The notes under the pieces: model-generated
The model's input: only the letters and a program-made list of their open reading frames with translations
Databases searched by the model: none
What the model was told of the DNA's origin: nothing
Shown: positions 1 to 6,227 of the stretch, one piece after another
Numbering within the stretch: position 1 is the stretch's first letter
How the letters are laid out: each line of letters starts with the position of its first letter
DNA from: UBA2040 sp965660955
Lineage (GTDB): Bacteria > Bacteroidota > Bacteroidia > Flavobacteriales_D > Crocinitomicaceae
Length of the DNA: 16,623 nt
Direction: 5' to 3'
NCBI GenBank assembly: GCA_965660955.1
Contig: CBFIBY010000045.1
Span: forward strand, 1-16,623
Translations under genes and position numbers: made by a program

Positions 1-49
1 AACGAAGGAAAAGAAAATAGAAAAATCAGGTCGCGGTCTGATGAAATAA
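1..49 (+). CDS. nusB: Transcription antitermination protein NusB, C-terminal end (partial)
   Basis: Only the last 15 codons are present, read in the frame that starts at base 2 and ends with TAA at 47-49. The visible end, KKIEKSGRGLMK, resembles the conserved C-terminal tail of Bacteroidota NusB (basic residues, then a GRGL-type end). NusB binds the boxA RNA element with NusE (ribosomal protein S10) and supports antitermination of rRNA transcription. The call also rests on context: in many Bacteroidota nusB is followed by a DUF1573 lipoprotein gene and yajC, which is exactly what follows here. The 5' part lies outside the window, so the identification is from a short tail plus gene order. Confidence 0.62.
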   Translation, partial: TKEKKIEKSGRGLMK

Positions 50-58
50 GAAGGAGAT
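50..58 (+). promoter_or_regulatory. Strong Shine-Dalgarno sequence before the DUF1573 gene
   Basis: AAGGAG at 51-56 sits 5 nt before the ATG at 62, directly after the nusB stop codon. Most other starts in this window have only A-rich leaders, as is usual in Bacteroidota, so this textbook SD stands out. It supports the ATG at 62 over the in-frame ATG at 68. Confidence 0.6.
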
Positions 59-61
59 ATT

Positions 62-463
62 ATGAGAATGATTAAAGTATTAAGTCTGTTTGCATTACTT
101 GCGCTATTTGTGAGTTGTGGAGGAAATGAAAAAGTAGAAGTAGGGAAGAAGACAACAATGTCTGTGAATAAAGTTTTTGACGGTGGTAAGGTAATCAAGG
201 GTGAAAAAGTTGATGCTGTTTTTGAAGTTAAGAACACTGGTGATTACCCGCTTGTCATAAGTGGTGCAAAACCTTCTTGCGGATGCACAGTAGTGGATGA
301 ACCAGAAGATCCTATTATGCCAGGAGATACATATAAAATTAGAAGTTATGTAAACACAGATAATGCGAACATTGGTACATTGAACAAATCAATTGCAATT
401 ACTGCAAATACGGAGCCCGCAATTACGACAGTGATTGTAAAGGCGATGGTAACGAACAAATAG
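62..463 (+). CDS. DUF1573 domain lipoprotein
   Basis: The 133-residue product has a lipoprotein signal: basic N-terminus, hydrophobic stretch at residues 6-17 and a lipobox ending in Cys19 (FVSC). It is therefore expected to be lipidated and held in the periplasm. The rest, about residues 30-132, is a DUF1573 beta-sandwich, an Ig-like or ASH/MSP-related fold, with the hallmark PSCGCT segment at 71-76 and the preceding FEVKNTG and PLVIS strands. The biochemical role of the family is not established. The gene lies 12 nt after nusB and 26 nt before yajC, so it is probably co-transcribed with both. Nothing is truncated; the length is typical for single-domain members. Confidence 0.9.
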   Translation: MRMIKVLSLFALLALFVSCGGNEKVEVGKKTTMSVNKVFDGGKVIKGEKVDAVFEVKNTGDYPLVISGAKPSCGCTVVDEPEDPIMPGDTYKIRSYVNTDNANIGTLNKSIAITANTEPAITTVIVKAMVTNK

Positions 464-489
464 AATAGATAACAAACAAAAACAAATAG

Positions 490-762
490 ATGAGTCAGCA
501 AATAGTCATGTTGGTACTGATCCTAGTAGTATTCTACTTTTTTATGATCAGACCGCAAATGAAAAAACAAAAAGAATTGAAGAAGTTCCGCGAGAATCTT
601 TCTGCAGGTGACAAAATTGTTACCATTGGTGGGATTCACGGGAAAATACTTGAAATAAGTGATTCGACGATATTAATTTCGTCAGAAGGAACTAAAATTC
701 GTTTCGACAAGTCGGCAATTTCATCTTCTTTTGCGGAAGAGGGATTGGGACAAAAGAAATAA
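490..762 (+). CDS. yajC: Preprotein translocase accessory subunit YajC
   Basis: This 90-residue protein has the YajC layout: one N-terminal transmembrane helix at about residues 4-20, then the family motif FFMIRPQMKKQKE at 17-29. A small cytoplasmic domain of about 55 residues follows (GDKIVTIGGIHGKI at 40-53). YajC associates with SecDF and the SecYEG translocon in the inner membrane and helps export. The start ATG has an A-rich leader and no clear Shine-Dalgarno sequence. It is the last gene of the nusB-DUF1573-yajC run, which a strong hairpin closes 18 nt downstream of the stop codon. Confidence 0.95.
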   Translation: MSQQIVMLVLILVVFYFFMIRPQMKKQKELKKFRENLSAGDKIVTIGGIHGKILEISDSTILISSEGTKIRFDKSAISSSFAEEGLGQKK

Positions 763-780
763 GGTAATTTGAAAAATTAA

Positions 781-817
781 AAAAGGGATGCATGGTTAAA
801 CTATTGCATCCCTTTTT
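781..817. terminator. Bidirectional terminator between yajC and the DUF4294 gene
   Basis: A perfect 12-bp stem (AAAAGGGATGCA at 781-792, TGCATCCCTTTT at 805-816) encloses a 12-nt loop. The T-run of the right arm serves yajC on the + strand. On the minus strand the hairpin is followed by a T-rich run, serving the convergent DUF4294 gene. Confidence 0.9.
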
Positions 818-820
818 GTT

Positions 821-1498
821 TTAACTTTTTGAGGCCGCCCGCTTCGTCTGACGTTTTACCTTCTTGTATTTTTTCTTGGCTTTACGTTTATCTTTGTGAT
901 AAGCACGTTTGGTTTTCCTGTATTTTTTCTGGGTATCCTTAAACTCAGTTTTGTTTAAAGGTTTGAGGTCAAAATCGAATGGCACGCGACCCGCGATAAT
1001 GTCTTGAATTACCAATTCCGTTATCCAGTCTTCACCAAACGGATCGTATTCTATGGAAAGGTCTTGATCAAATAATTTGCTGACCCCTTCATACACTGTT
1101 GATTTTAATTGACCCTGATAACGAGAAATGATTTCGGAAACTGTTTTATTGGTTTCTCTGTGAACCAATTTCATGAGCATGACACCTTCGCCGATATACA
1201 AATCACGAATATCATATACAAACTCATCTTTTAGAATTCTATAAGATTGTCGACCTAGTTTTTTCTGTTTTCTTCGCTTTTCTATTTCTTGGTATTCCTT
1301 TTCAAATTCCGTTAAATACTTTTTGGCTTGAAGGGCAAGAGGGTAAACTCTTTTTATCTTGTTTAAGGCTTGTTGATACTTTAATTGAAAGTCCTTGTCA
1401 TACCGAACCTCTGGGAGTTCTTGCTCCAAAGTAGGCTCATCTTGTCCAATTGAACAAAACGTTGTTAAAGAAAACAGTATGAATATGTATAGTCGCAT
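821..1498 (-). CDS. Secreted DUF4294 protein with polybasic C-terminal tail
   Basis: From the ATG at 1498 the product has 225 residues. A longer reading would need a TTG two codons upstream, and nothing favours it. Residues 1-19 form a signal peptide with a hydrophobic core and a likely cut near SIGQ. Residues about 40-175 match the DUF4294 pattern of Bacteroidota: KRVYPLAL at 49-56, a charged helix, GEGVMLMKLVHRET at 103-116, YEGVSKLFDQDL at 136-147 and a YDP segment at 151-153. Function is unknown. The tail from about 183 to 225 is almost entirely Lys, Arg, Thr, Tyr and Ala, low-complexity and strongly basic, which suggests binding to an anionic partner such as lipopolysaccharide, nucleic acid or teichoic-like polymer (inference). 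It is a single gene, convergent with yajC and divergent from the lipoprotein gene at 1544. Confidence 0.85.
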   Translation of the reverse strand: MRLYIFILFSLTTFCSIGQDEPTLEQELPEVRYDKDFQLKYQQALNKIKRVYPLALQAKKYLTEFEKEYQEIEKRRKQKKLGRQSYRILKDEFVYDIRDLYIGEGVMLMKLVHRETNKTVSEIISRYQGQLKSTVYEGVSKLFDQDLSIEYDPFGEDWITELVIQDIIAGRVPFDFDLKPLNKTEFKDTQKKYRKTKRAYHKDKRKAKKKYKKVKRQTKRAASKS

Positions 1499-1543
1499 GG
1501 TCAATTATATATAAATTTAACGAAAATCTGTCACAATTGTTAT

Positions 1544-1987
1544 ATGACAAAAACTTTGCCAAAAATATTTTTTATCGTCCTAGCCTCCACAATGTTATGG
1601 TCTTGTACGTCAAAAAAAGAATGTGCGGATTGCCCGTCATGTGGTGAGAACTTGGTCTATGGCGCAACAATGACTGGCGCAGCTGTAGAAGAAGTGATTC
1701 CTCTCGAGGTAATTGATACAACAAGTAACTTGGATGAGCAATTTGCGGAAAATAAAGTAAAAATTGAAAAGAAATATGGTGAGCAGTGGGACTTTTGCCA
1801 TTGTGTAAAGGCGAATGACTCATTGGACAAAGTTGTAAAGTCGGGAGTTGACCTAGACGAAAAATTTATGGCTAGATTTGAAGAAGTTGATCAAAAGTGT
1901 AAAGCATTTTTAGTCATGTCTCCCAATCAAACACCTGCAGAAAGAGCGGCTCACGAAAAGAAAATTAAAAATTGTTTGCGTAGGTAG
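1544..1987 (+). CDS. Cysteine-rich lipoprotein of unknown function
   Basis: A 147-residue protein with a lipoprotein signal: residues 1-20 end in a lipobox with Cys21 (LWSC). Just after the lipid anchor is a CxxCxxC cluster (Cys27, Cys30, Cys33). The second half carries a CHC pair (Cys85, Cys87), Cys119 and Cys144 in a mostly helical, charged region, so the mature protein has seven cysteines besides the lipidated one. The C-terminal half (residues 80-147) looks like a small helical domain seen in uncharacterised Bacteroidota proteins; I do not recognise a named family. The cysteines could form disulfides or bind metal. It stands alone between a divergent and a convergent neighbour and ends at a strong hairpin. 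Confidence 0.78.
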   Translation: MTKTLPKIFFIVLASTMLWSCTSKKECADCPSCGENLVYGATMTGAAVEEVIPLEVIDTTSNLDEQFAENKVKIEKKYGEQWDFCHCVKANDSLDKVVKSGVDLDEKFMARFEEVDQKCKAFLVMSPNQTPAERAAHEKKIKNCLRR

Positions 1988-2002
1988 ATAGAAAAAAGAA
2001 TA

Positions 2003-2038
2003 AAAAAAAGGCTGCATCAAAATGATACAGCCTTTTTT
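2003..2038. terminator. Bidirectional terminator between the Cys-rich lipoprotein gene and gap
   Basis: GGCTGCATCA at 2010-2019 pairs with TGATACAGCC at 2023-2032 with one mismatch. An A-run on the left and a T-run on the right extend the stem, and the loop is 3 nt. Both strands have a U-tract after the stem, so it ends transcription from both convergent genes. Confidence 0.88.
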
Positions 2039-2053
2039 ATGTCTAGTCTATTC

Positions 2054-3505
2054 TTAATAATAGATTGCTCTTCGAACTTTCGTTACATATTTTGCCAAAC
2101 GAATAACTTGTTTCGTGTAACCGAATTCATTGTCATACCAAGCGTAAAGTACCACGTTTTTGCCATCTTTTGAGACGATAGTTGCGTTAGAATCGTAAAC
2201 TGAACAGCATGTGTTACCAATGATATCGCTTGATACCAATTCAGGGTCATACGCGTAATGAATTTGGTTGACCAAATCTCCATTCAATGCGGCATCTTTA
2301 ACCAAAGCATTTACATCTTCAACTGAAGTTGTTTCGTTCAATTCTAAACTCAATATTGCCAAAGAACCATTTGGTGTAGGAACACGCACTGCATTTGCTG
2401 TAAGTTTATCCATCAAATCAGGAATTACTTTCGTAACCGCTTTTCCAGCACCTGTTGAAGTAATTACCATATTGATTGCAGCTGATCGACCACGACGCGG
2501 TTTCTTGTGCATATTGTCCAATAAATTTTGATCGTTGGTATATGCGTGAACCGTTTCAATATGTCCTTTCTTAACCCCGTATTTATCGTTGATTACTTTC
2601 AAAACTGGAGAAATTGCATTCGTTGTGCAAGATGCAGCTGAATAAATGTTCTCATTTTCAATATCCAATGTGCCTTGGTTGATCCCATAAACAACATTCG
2701 GCACTTCTTTACCTGGTGCAGTCAACAATACTTTTGATGCTCCTTTTGCTTTCAAATGACGACCCAATGCTTCGCGATCTCCAAATACACCTGTGTTATC
2801 GATAACTAATGCGTTGTTAATTCCATGAGCGGTATAATCAACGTCTTCTGGATTATTAGCTGCGATGATAAGAACTCTGTGACCATTAATCACAATTGCT
2901 TTGTTTTCCAAATCAACTTCAACTGTTCCTTTGTAAGCTCCATGAACTGAATCATTGCTTAACAAAGATGCTCTTTTGATGATTTCAGCATCAGAGTCAC
3001 CCCGGGTAACAATCGCACGTAATCTTAATTGTTGTCCTTTACCCGCTTGTTTGATTAATTCTCGCGCTGCTAGACGTCCGATACGTCCAAATCCGTATAG
3101 CACGACATCTCTAGGTTCCATTGTGCTATCTCCAGCCGTAGCAAAAGAGGCTAATTTGTTCGAAAGAAATTCTTTTTGACTCGCAAAGCCTTCTTTTTCT
3201 GTCAACCACTCATTGGCTAATTTCCCGATGTCGATTTTTGCGGGGGCCAAATTCATCTGTTGAAGTTCATCCGCCAATTCAGAAGTCGTAAAAACGTCGA
3301 TTGGTTTGTTTACTACATCGCGCGAATAGGCATGAAGGTTTAGAATTTCAGAAATTGTTGTGTCAAGCAGGTGATTACGAAATAGCACTAACTCAATTCC
3401 TTGGTCGTACAAAAGTTCTCCTACTTTGCTTGCCAATTTAACGGCAGCACGCTCACGTTTCACATGCGAATTGAGCTCTTTTTCATAGCCTAAAGCTGTT
3501 TCCAT
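2054..3505 (-). CDS. gap: Glyceraldehyde-3-phosphate dehydrogenase, long form
   Basis: At 483 residues the protein is about 150 longer than the common ~330-residue GAPDH. An N-terminal helical extension of about 130 residues precedes the Rossmann motif YGFGRIGR at 137-144. The catalytic domain is intact: SAASCTTN at 289-296 with nucleophile Cys293, His320 in VHAYTNDQ, and the C-terminal YDNEFGY at 457-463. It catalyses oxidative phosphorylation of glyceraldehyde-3-phosphate, or the reverse, in the cytoplasm. Where NAD-specific enzymes usually have an Asp after the second beta strand, the sequence reads IVTRGD (165-170), so NADP use or a gluconeogenic role is possible (inference). Several normally invariant positions are changed, for example STGAGKAV (350-357) and PTPNGS (376-381). 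It is a single gene, not linked to pgk or tpi, between two hairpins. Confidence 0.93.
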   Translation of the reverse strand: METALGYEKELNSHVKRERAAVKLASKVGELLYDQGIELVLFRNHLLDTTISEILNLHAYSRDVVNKPIDVFTTSELADELQQMNLAPAKIDIGKLANEWLTEKEGFASQKEFLSNKLASFATAGDSTMEPRDVVLYGFGRIGRLAARELIKQAGKGQQLRLRAIVTRGDSDAEIIKRASLLSNDSVHGAYKGTVEVDLENKAIVINGHRVLIIAANNPEDVDYTAHGINNALVIDNTGVFGDREALGRHLKAKGASKVLLTAPGKEVPNVVYGINQGTLDIENENIYSAASCTTNAISPVLKVINDKYGVKKGHIETVHAYTNDQNLLDNMHKKPRRGRSAAINMVITSTGAGKAVTKVIPDLMDKLTANAVRVPTPNGSLAILSLELNETTSVEDVNALVKDAALNGDLVNQIHYAYDPELVSSDIIGNTCCSVYDSNATIVSKDGKNVVLYAWYDNEFGYTKQVIRLAKYVTKVRRAIYY

Positions 3506-3526
3506 TTAATTAATTGTTTTGGATTG

Positions 3527-3559
3527 AAAATATATAAAGTAAAAAAGGCCAGTTATCAA
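3527..3559 (-). promoter_or_regulatory. Possible gap promoter
   Basis: On the minus strand TATATTTT (plus 3527-3534) resembles the Bacteroidota -7 box TAnnTTTG with the last base changed. A TTG (plus 3557-3559) lies 22 nt upstream, in the loop of the rpoD terminator. The fit is imperfect; it is listed because the gap to rpoD is short and no better candidate is visible. Confidence 0.3.
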
Positions 3560-3576
3560 GAGGATAACTAGCCTTT
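3541..3576 (-). terminator. rpoD terminator
   Basis: AAAGGCCAGTTATC at 3544-3557 pairs with GATAACTAGCCTTT at 3563-3576 with one mismatch, around a 5-nt loop. In the minus direction the stem runs into a T-tract (A-run at 3541-3546 on the plus strand), 8 nt after the rpoD stop codon. Confidence 0.87.
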
Positions 3577-3583
3577 ATTGTTT

Positions 3584-4450
3584 TTAGCCGAGGTAAGCTT
3601 TTAGTAGCTTGTTTCTCGAAGTGTGTCTCAGACGACGGATTGCTTTTTCTTTAATTTGTCGAACTCTTTCTCGTGTCAAATTAAATTTAGCGCCTATTTC
3701 TTCTAGGGTTAAACCATGGTTCATTCCTATTCCGAAGAATAATCGGATGATTTCTCTTTCTTTGTCTGTTAATGTGCTCAATGAGCGCTCGATTTCTTTT
3801 TGAAGGGATTCTGCCATCAACACATGATCCGCTTTGGGTGAATCAGCATTTGCCATTACATCCATTAATGTTCCGCCATCTTCTGCTGTGGAAAGTGGAG
3901 CATCCATCGATACGTGACGTCCTGAAACGTTCATGCTTTCTTTAATCTTATCTTCTGGAACCTCAAGAGCTTCGGCCAACTCTTCCGCTGAAGGTGGGCG
4001 TTCGTATTCTTGCTCTAGTCTAGAAAATGCTTTGTTGATTTTGTTCAATGATCCGACTTGGTTCAAAGGCAAACGAACAATACGTGCTTGCTCTGCCAAT
4101 GCCTGTAGAATCGATTGACGAATCCACCAAACTGCGTAAGAAATGAATTTAAATCCTCGTGTTTCATCAAATTTTTGTGCTGCCTTAATAAGGCCAAGAT
4201 TTCCTTCGTTGATAAGATCTGGAAGTGTTAATCCTTGATTTTGATACTGTTTTGCAACTGAAACGACGAAACGTAAATTCGCTCTTGTCAATTTTTCGAG
4301 AGCCAATTGATCACCTTGTTTAATTTTTCTTGCCAGTTCGACTTCCATCTCGGCAGTAATTAATTCCTCTCTACCAATGTCTTGCAAATATTTGTCTAAT
4401 GATTGACTTTCGCGATTGGTGATGGATTTAGTGATTTTTAATTGTCTCAT
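3584..4450 (-). CDS. rpoD: Primary sigma factor RpoD/SigA, Bacteroidota short type
   Basis: The 288-residue protein has sigma regions 1.2 (about residues 15-48), 2 (50-120), 3 (125-205) and 4 (220-285), but no region 1.1, as is normal for Bacteroidota primary sigmas. Region 2 includes RANLRFVVSVAKQYQ (56-70), the core-binding LPDLINEGNLGLIKA (76-90) and the -10 recognition segment with TRGFKFISYAVWWIRQ (97-112). Region 4 carries the helix-turn-helix LTLEEIGAKFNLTRERVRQI (247-266). It directs RNA polymerase to housekeeping promoters of the -33/-7 type, and several copies of that element occur in this window. It is monocistronic: its own promoter lies about 70 nt upstream and a hairpin follows. 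The start MRQLKITKS is typical of the family. Confidence 0.97.
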   Translation of the reverse strand: MRQLKITKSITNRESQSLDKYLQDIGREELITAEMEVELARKIKQGDQLALEKLTRANLRFVVSVAKQYQNQGLTLPDLINEGNLGLIKAAQKFDETRGFKFISYAVWWIRQSILQALAEQARIVRLPLNQVGSLNKINKAFSRLEQEYERPPSAEELAEALEVPEDKIKESMNVSGRHVSMDAPLSTAEDGGTLMDVMANADSPKADHVLMAESLQKEIERSLSTLTDKEREIIRLFFGIGMNHGLTLEEIGAKFNLTRERVRQIKEKAIRRLRHTSRNKLLKAYLG

Positions 4451-4519
4451 TCTTGGGTTTTGGATTATCTAAAAATTATTTCTCTGTTTTCTTAAGATGA
4501 AATACCATCGAAACGGCTA

Positions 4520-4552
4520 CAAAGATACGACCAAAAAAAGCTCATTTCCAAA
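4520..4552 (-). promoter_or_regulatory. rpoD promoter, -33 TTTG and -7 TATCTTTG
   Basis: On the minus strand TATCTTTG (plus 4520-4527) matches the Bacteroidota -7 consensus TAnnTTTG exactly. TTTG (plus 4549-4552) lies 21 nt upstream, within the usual spacing. Transcription would begin near 4513 and give a leader of about 60 nt. The -33 element falls in the loop of the htrA terminator hairpin. Confidence 0.68.
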
Positions 4553-4567
4553 AGTAAATGAGCTTTT
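4533..4567 (-). terminator. htrA terminator
   Basis: A perfect 12-bp stem (AAAAGCTCATTT at 4536-4547, AAATGAGCTTTT at 4556-4567) has an 8-nt loop. In the minus direction it ends in a run of seven T, about 40 nt after the htrA stop codon. Confidence 0.88.
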
Positions 4568-4607
4568 ATTTAACATTTTTTGCTTATCAAACATCGTGCC
4601 TAATCGG

Positions 4608-6083
4608 CTATAGACCGAGGCCTCGATAATCTTTCTTGCCGCTTGGGGTAACGAATTCTATAAGCACACCTCGGTTATTGCCATTCAGTTTGGAAGTAAG
4701 CTGATCCACCGAATTTATTGGCTCGTTGTTTATCTTAGTAATGATATATCCTTCTTTCATTCCAACCGATGCCAATTTACCAGCGTTGATGGATTGTATT
4801 TTTACACCATAATCTAATTTAAGTTCTTTTTTCTCCTTGTTAGATAGTTCTGCAAACATAGCGCCTAAAGCTGCCGATTTCGACACTTCTGCTTTGGACA
4901 CCAATTTGGTCTCACCTTCGGAATTTCGGAGGACAATCTCTTTAACGACCTCGTCACCATTTTTTTGTCGTATTGTAACAACGGCTTTGTCACCTGGTCG
5001 ACGTTTTCCGATCTCCTCCTGAAGACTGGCAACTGAATTAACTTCTTTGTTACCAATTTTGAGGATGACGTCTCCGTCCTTAACTCCAGCTTTATCAGCG
5101 CCACCTTTCTCAATCACTTTGGAAACATATACTCCTTTCAAATTCGGTAATTTTTCTTGCGTCTTAATCTCCTGGTTGATATCAGCTATTTGAACACCTA
5201 AGAATCCACGTTGAACAATGCCGTAATCAATTAAGTCGCTCATGACTTTTTGAACAAGGTTTACTGGCACCGCGAAACTATATCCCGTGTATGATCCCGT
5301 TTGTGAAGCAATTGCTGTATTAATGCCGATCAATTCACCATTTGTGTTAACCAATGCACCACCACTATTTCCAGGATTAACCGCTGCATCGGTTTGAATG
5401 AAGGATTCAATTGGAACGATATTCTTTTTACTTCGATCGCTTAACAAATTAATATTTCTCGCTTTGGCAGAAACAATTCCAGCGGTTACCGTCGATGTCA
5501 AATTAAACGGATTTCCTACAGCCAACACCCATTCACCAACCCGCATATTGTCGCTGTTCCCAAGAGGGATTGCATCCAGTCCTTTGGCATCTATTTTCAG
5601 AACCGCGATATCAGTTGAAGGATCTGTTCCAACGATTTTTGCCGTGTATTTTGAATTGTCATTCAAGATAATCTCAATTTCACTTGCATCCTGAATTACG
5701 TGGTTGTTTGTTACTATGTAACCGTCTTTTGAAACGATGACTCCTGAACCCGAGCCTTTTCCTTCTTGGCGGAATTCACGTCCGCCTGCGCCAGGTCCAT
5801 AAAAGAACTCTGAAAAAATATCACGTTGGAAGGAGGTTTGCACTACTTTCGTTGTTACGTGCACTACTGAATTCAAAGTGTTTTCCGAGGCACTTACAAA
5901 ACTGTTTGCGTCACCGGGTATATTGTTTAAACTGACTCTTTGCGAATAGTCACTTGCGTTTTGGTTCAAGACTGTATCTGATTGTGGAACATCATTGTCA
6001 ACAGTCGCTACATAAACTCCTAGGGGGATAAGTCCCCCAATTAAACCTAAACCGATTGTTTTTAATGTTGAAGATATAATCAT
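4608..6083 (-). CDS. htrA: HtrA/DegP-family periplasmic serine protease with two PDZ domains
   Basis: Read from the ATG at 6083 the product has 491 residues. An N-terminal hydrophobic segment (about 8-27) acts as a signal sequence or membrane anchor; no clear cleavage site is visible. The trypsin-like domain (about 65-285) has the full triad: His128 in TNNHV, Asp158 in TDIAVLK and Ser240 in GNSGG. PDZ1 spans about 292-385 and PDZ2 about 402-481. The enzyme degrades or refolds damaged periplasmic proteins as a caged oligomer. An ATG 22 codons upstream (6149) extends the frame, but it lies upstream of the likely -7 box and adds a non-signal-like leader, so it is rejected. The gene is monocistronic, divergent from dapF, and ends at a strong terminator. 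Confidence 0.94.
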   Translation of the reverse strand: MIISSTLKTIGLGLIGGLIPLGVYVATVDNDVPQSDTVLNQNASDYSQRVSLNNIPGDANSFVSASENTLNSVVHVTTKVVQTSFQRDIFSEFFYGPGAGGREFRQEGKGSGSGVIVSKDGYIVTNNHVIQDASEIEIILNDNSKYTAKIVGTDPSTDIAVLKIDAKGLDAIPLGNSDNMRVGEWVLAVGNPFNLTSTVTAGIVSAKARNINLLSDRSKKNIVPIESFIQTDAAVNPGNSGGALVNTNGELIGINTAIASQTGSYTGYSFAVPVNLVQKVMSDLIDYGIVQRGFLGVQIADINQEIKTQEKLPNLKGVYVSKVIEKGGADKAGVKDGDVILKIGNKEVNSVASLQEEIGKRRPGDKAVVTIRQKNGDEVVKEIVLRNSEGETKLVSKAEVSKSAALGAMFAELSNKEKKELKLDYGVKIQSINAGKLASVGMKEGYIITKINNEPINSVDQLTSKLNGNNRGVLIEFVTPSGKKDYRGLGL

Positions 6084-6127
6084 GTTATTAAAATTTATTA
6101 TTGTTTGTTTTACATCAATTATAACTC

Positions 6128-6135
6128 CAAAAATA
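6128..6135 (-). promoter_or_regulatory. Likely -7 element of the htrA promoter
   Basis: On the minus strand this is TATTTTTG, an exact TAnnTTTG match about 45 nt before the htrA ATG at 6083. No TTG is visible at the expected -33 distance, so activity may need another factor. It also argues against translation starting at 6149, which would lie upstream of the transcript start. Confidence 0.42.
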
Positions 6136-6180
6136 AGGAGCTGTTGCATTTTTCGTTGTTAAAAAGAGTTAAGCTTAAGC

Positions 6181-6210
6181 TTGTTGTAAGCTATATAAAC
6201 ACTACATTTG
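6181..6210 (+). promoter_or_regulatory. Promoter of the dapF operon
   Basis: TTG at 6181-6183 is separated by 19 nt from TACATTTG at 6203-6210, matching the Bacteroidota TTG-N19-TAnnTTTG arrangement. Transcription would start near 6217, about 11 nt before the dapF ATG. The TTG borders the 12-bp palindrome AAGCTTAAGCTT (6171-6182), a possible operator. Confidence 0.7.
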
Positions 6211-6227
6211 TGAAGATTTAACAAGTT

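Noticed and set aside
1512..1519. TAAATTTA between the divergent DUF4294 and lipoprotein genes as a two-way -7 box
   Set aside because: It lacks the final G of TAnnTTTG on both strands and has no TTG at the right distance, so it is too weak to list as a promoter.
5398..5694. 98-codon open frame opposite htrA
   Set aside because: It lies antisense to the conserved protease core around the catalytic Asp and substrate loops; no family features and no start signal.
6084..6149. Longer htrA start at the ATG at 6149
   Set aside because: It would place 22 extra residues before the membrane segment and begin upstream of the TATTTTTG -7 box. The start at 6083 gives a normal export signal.
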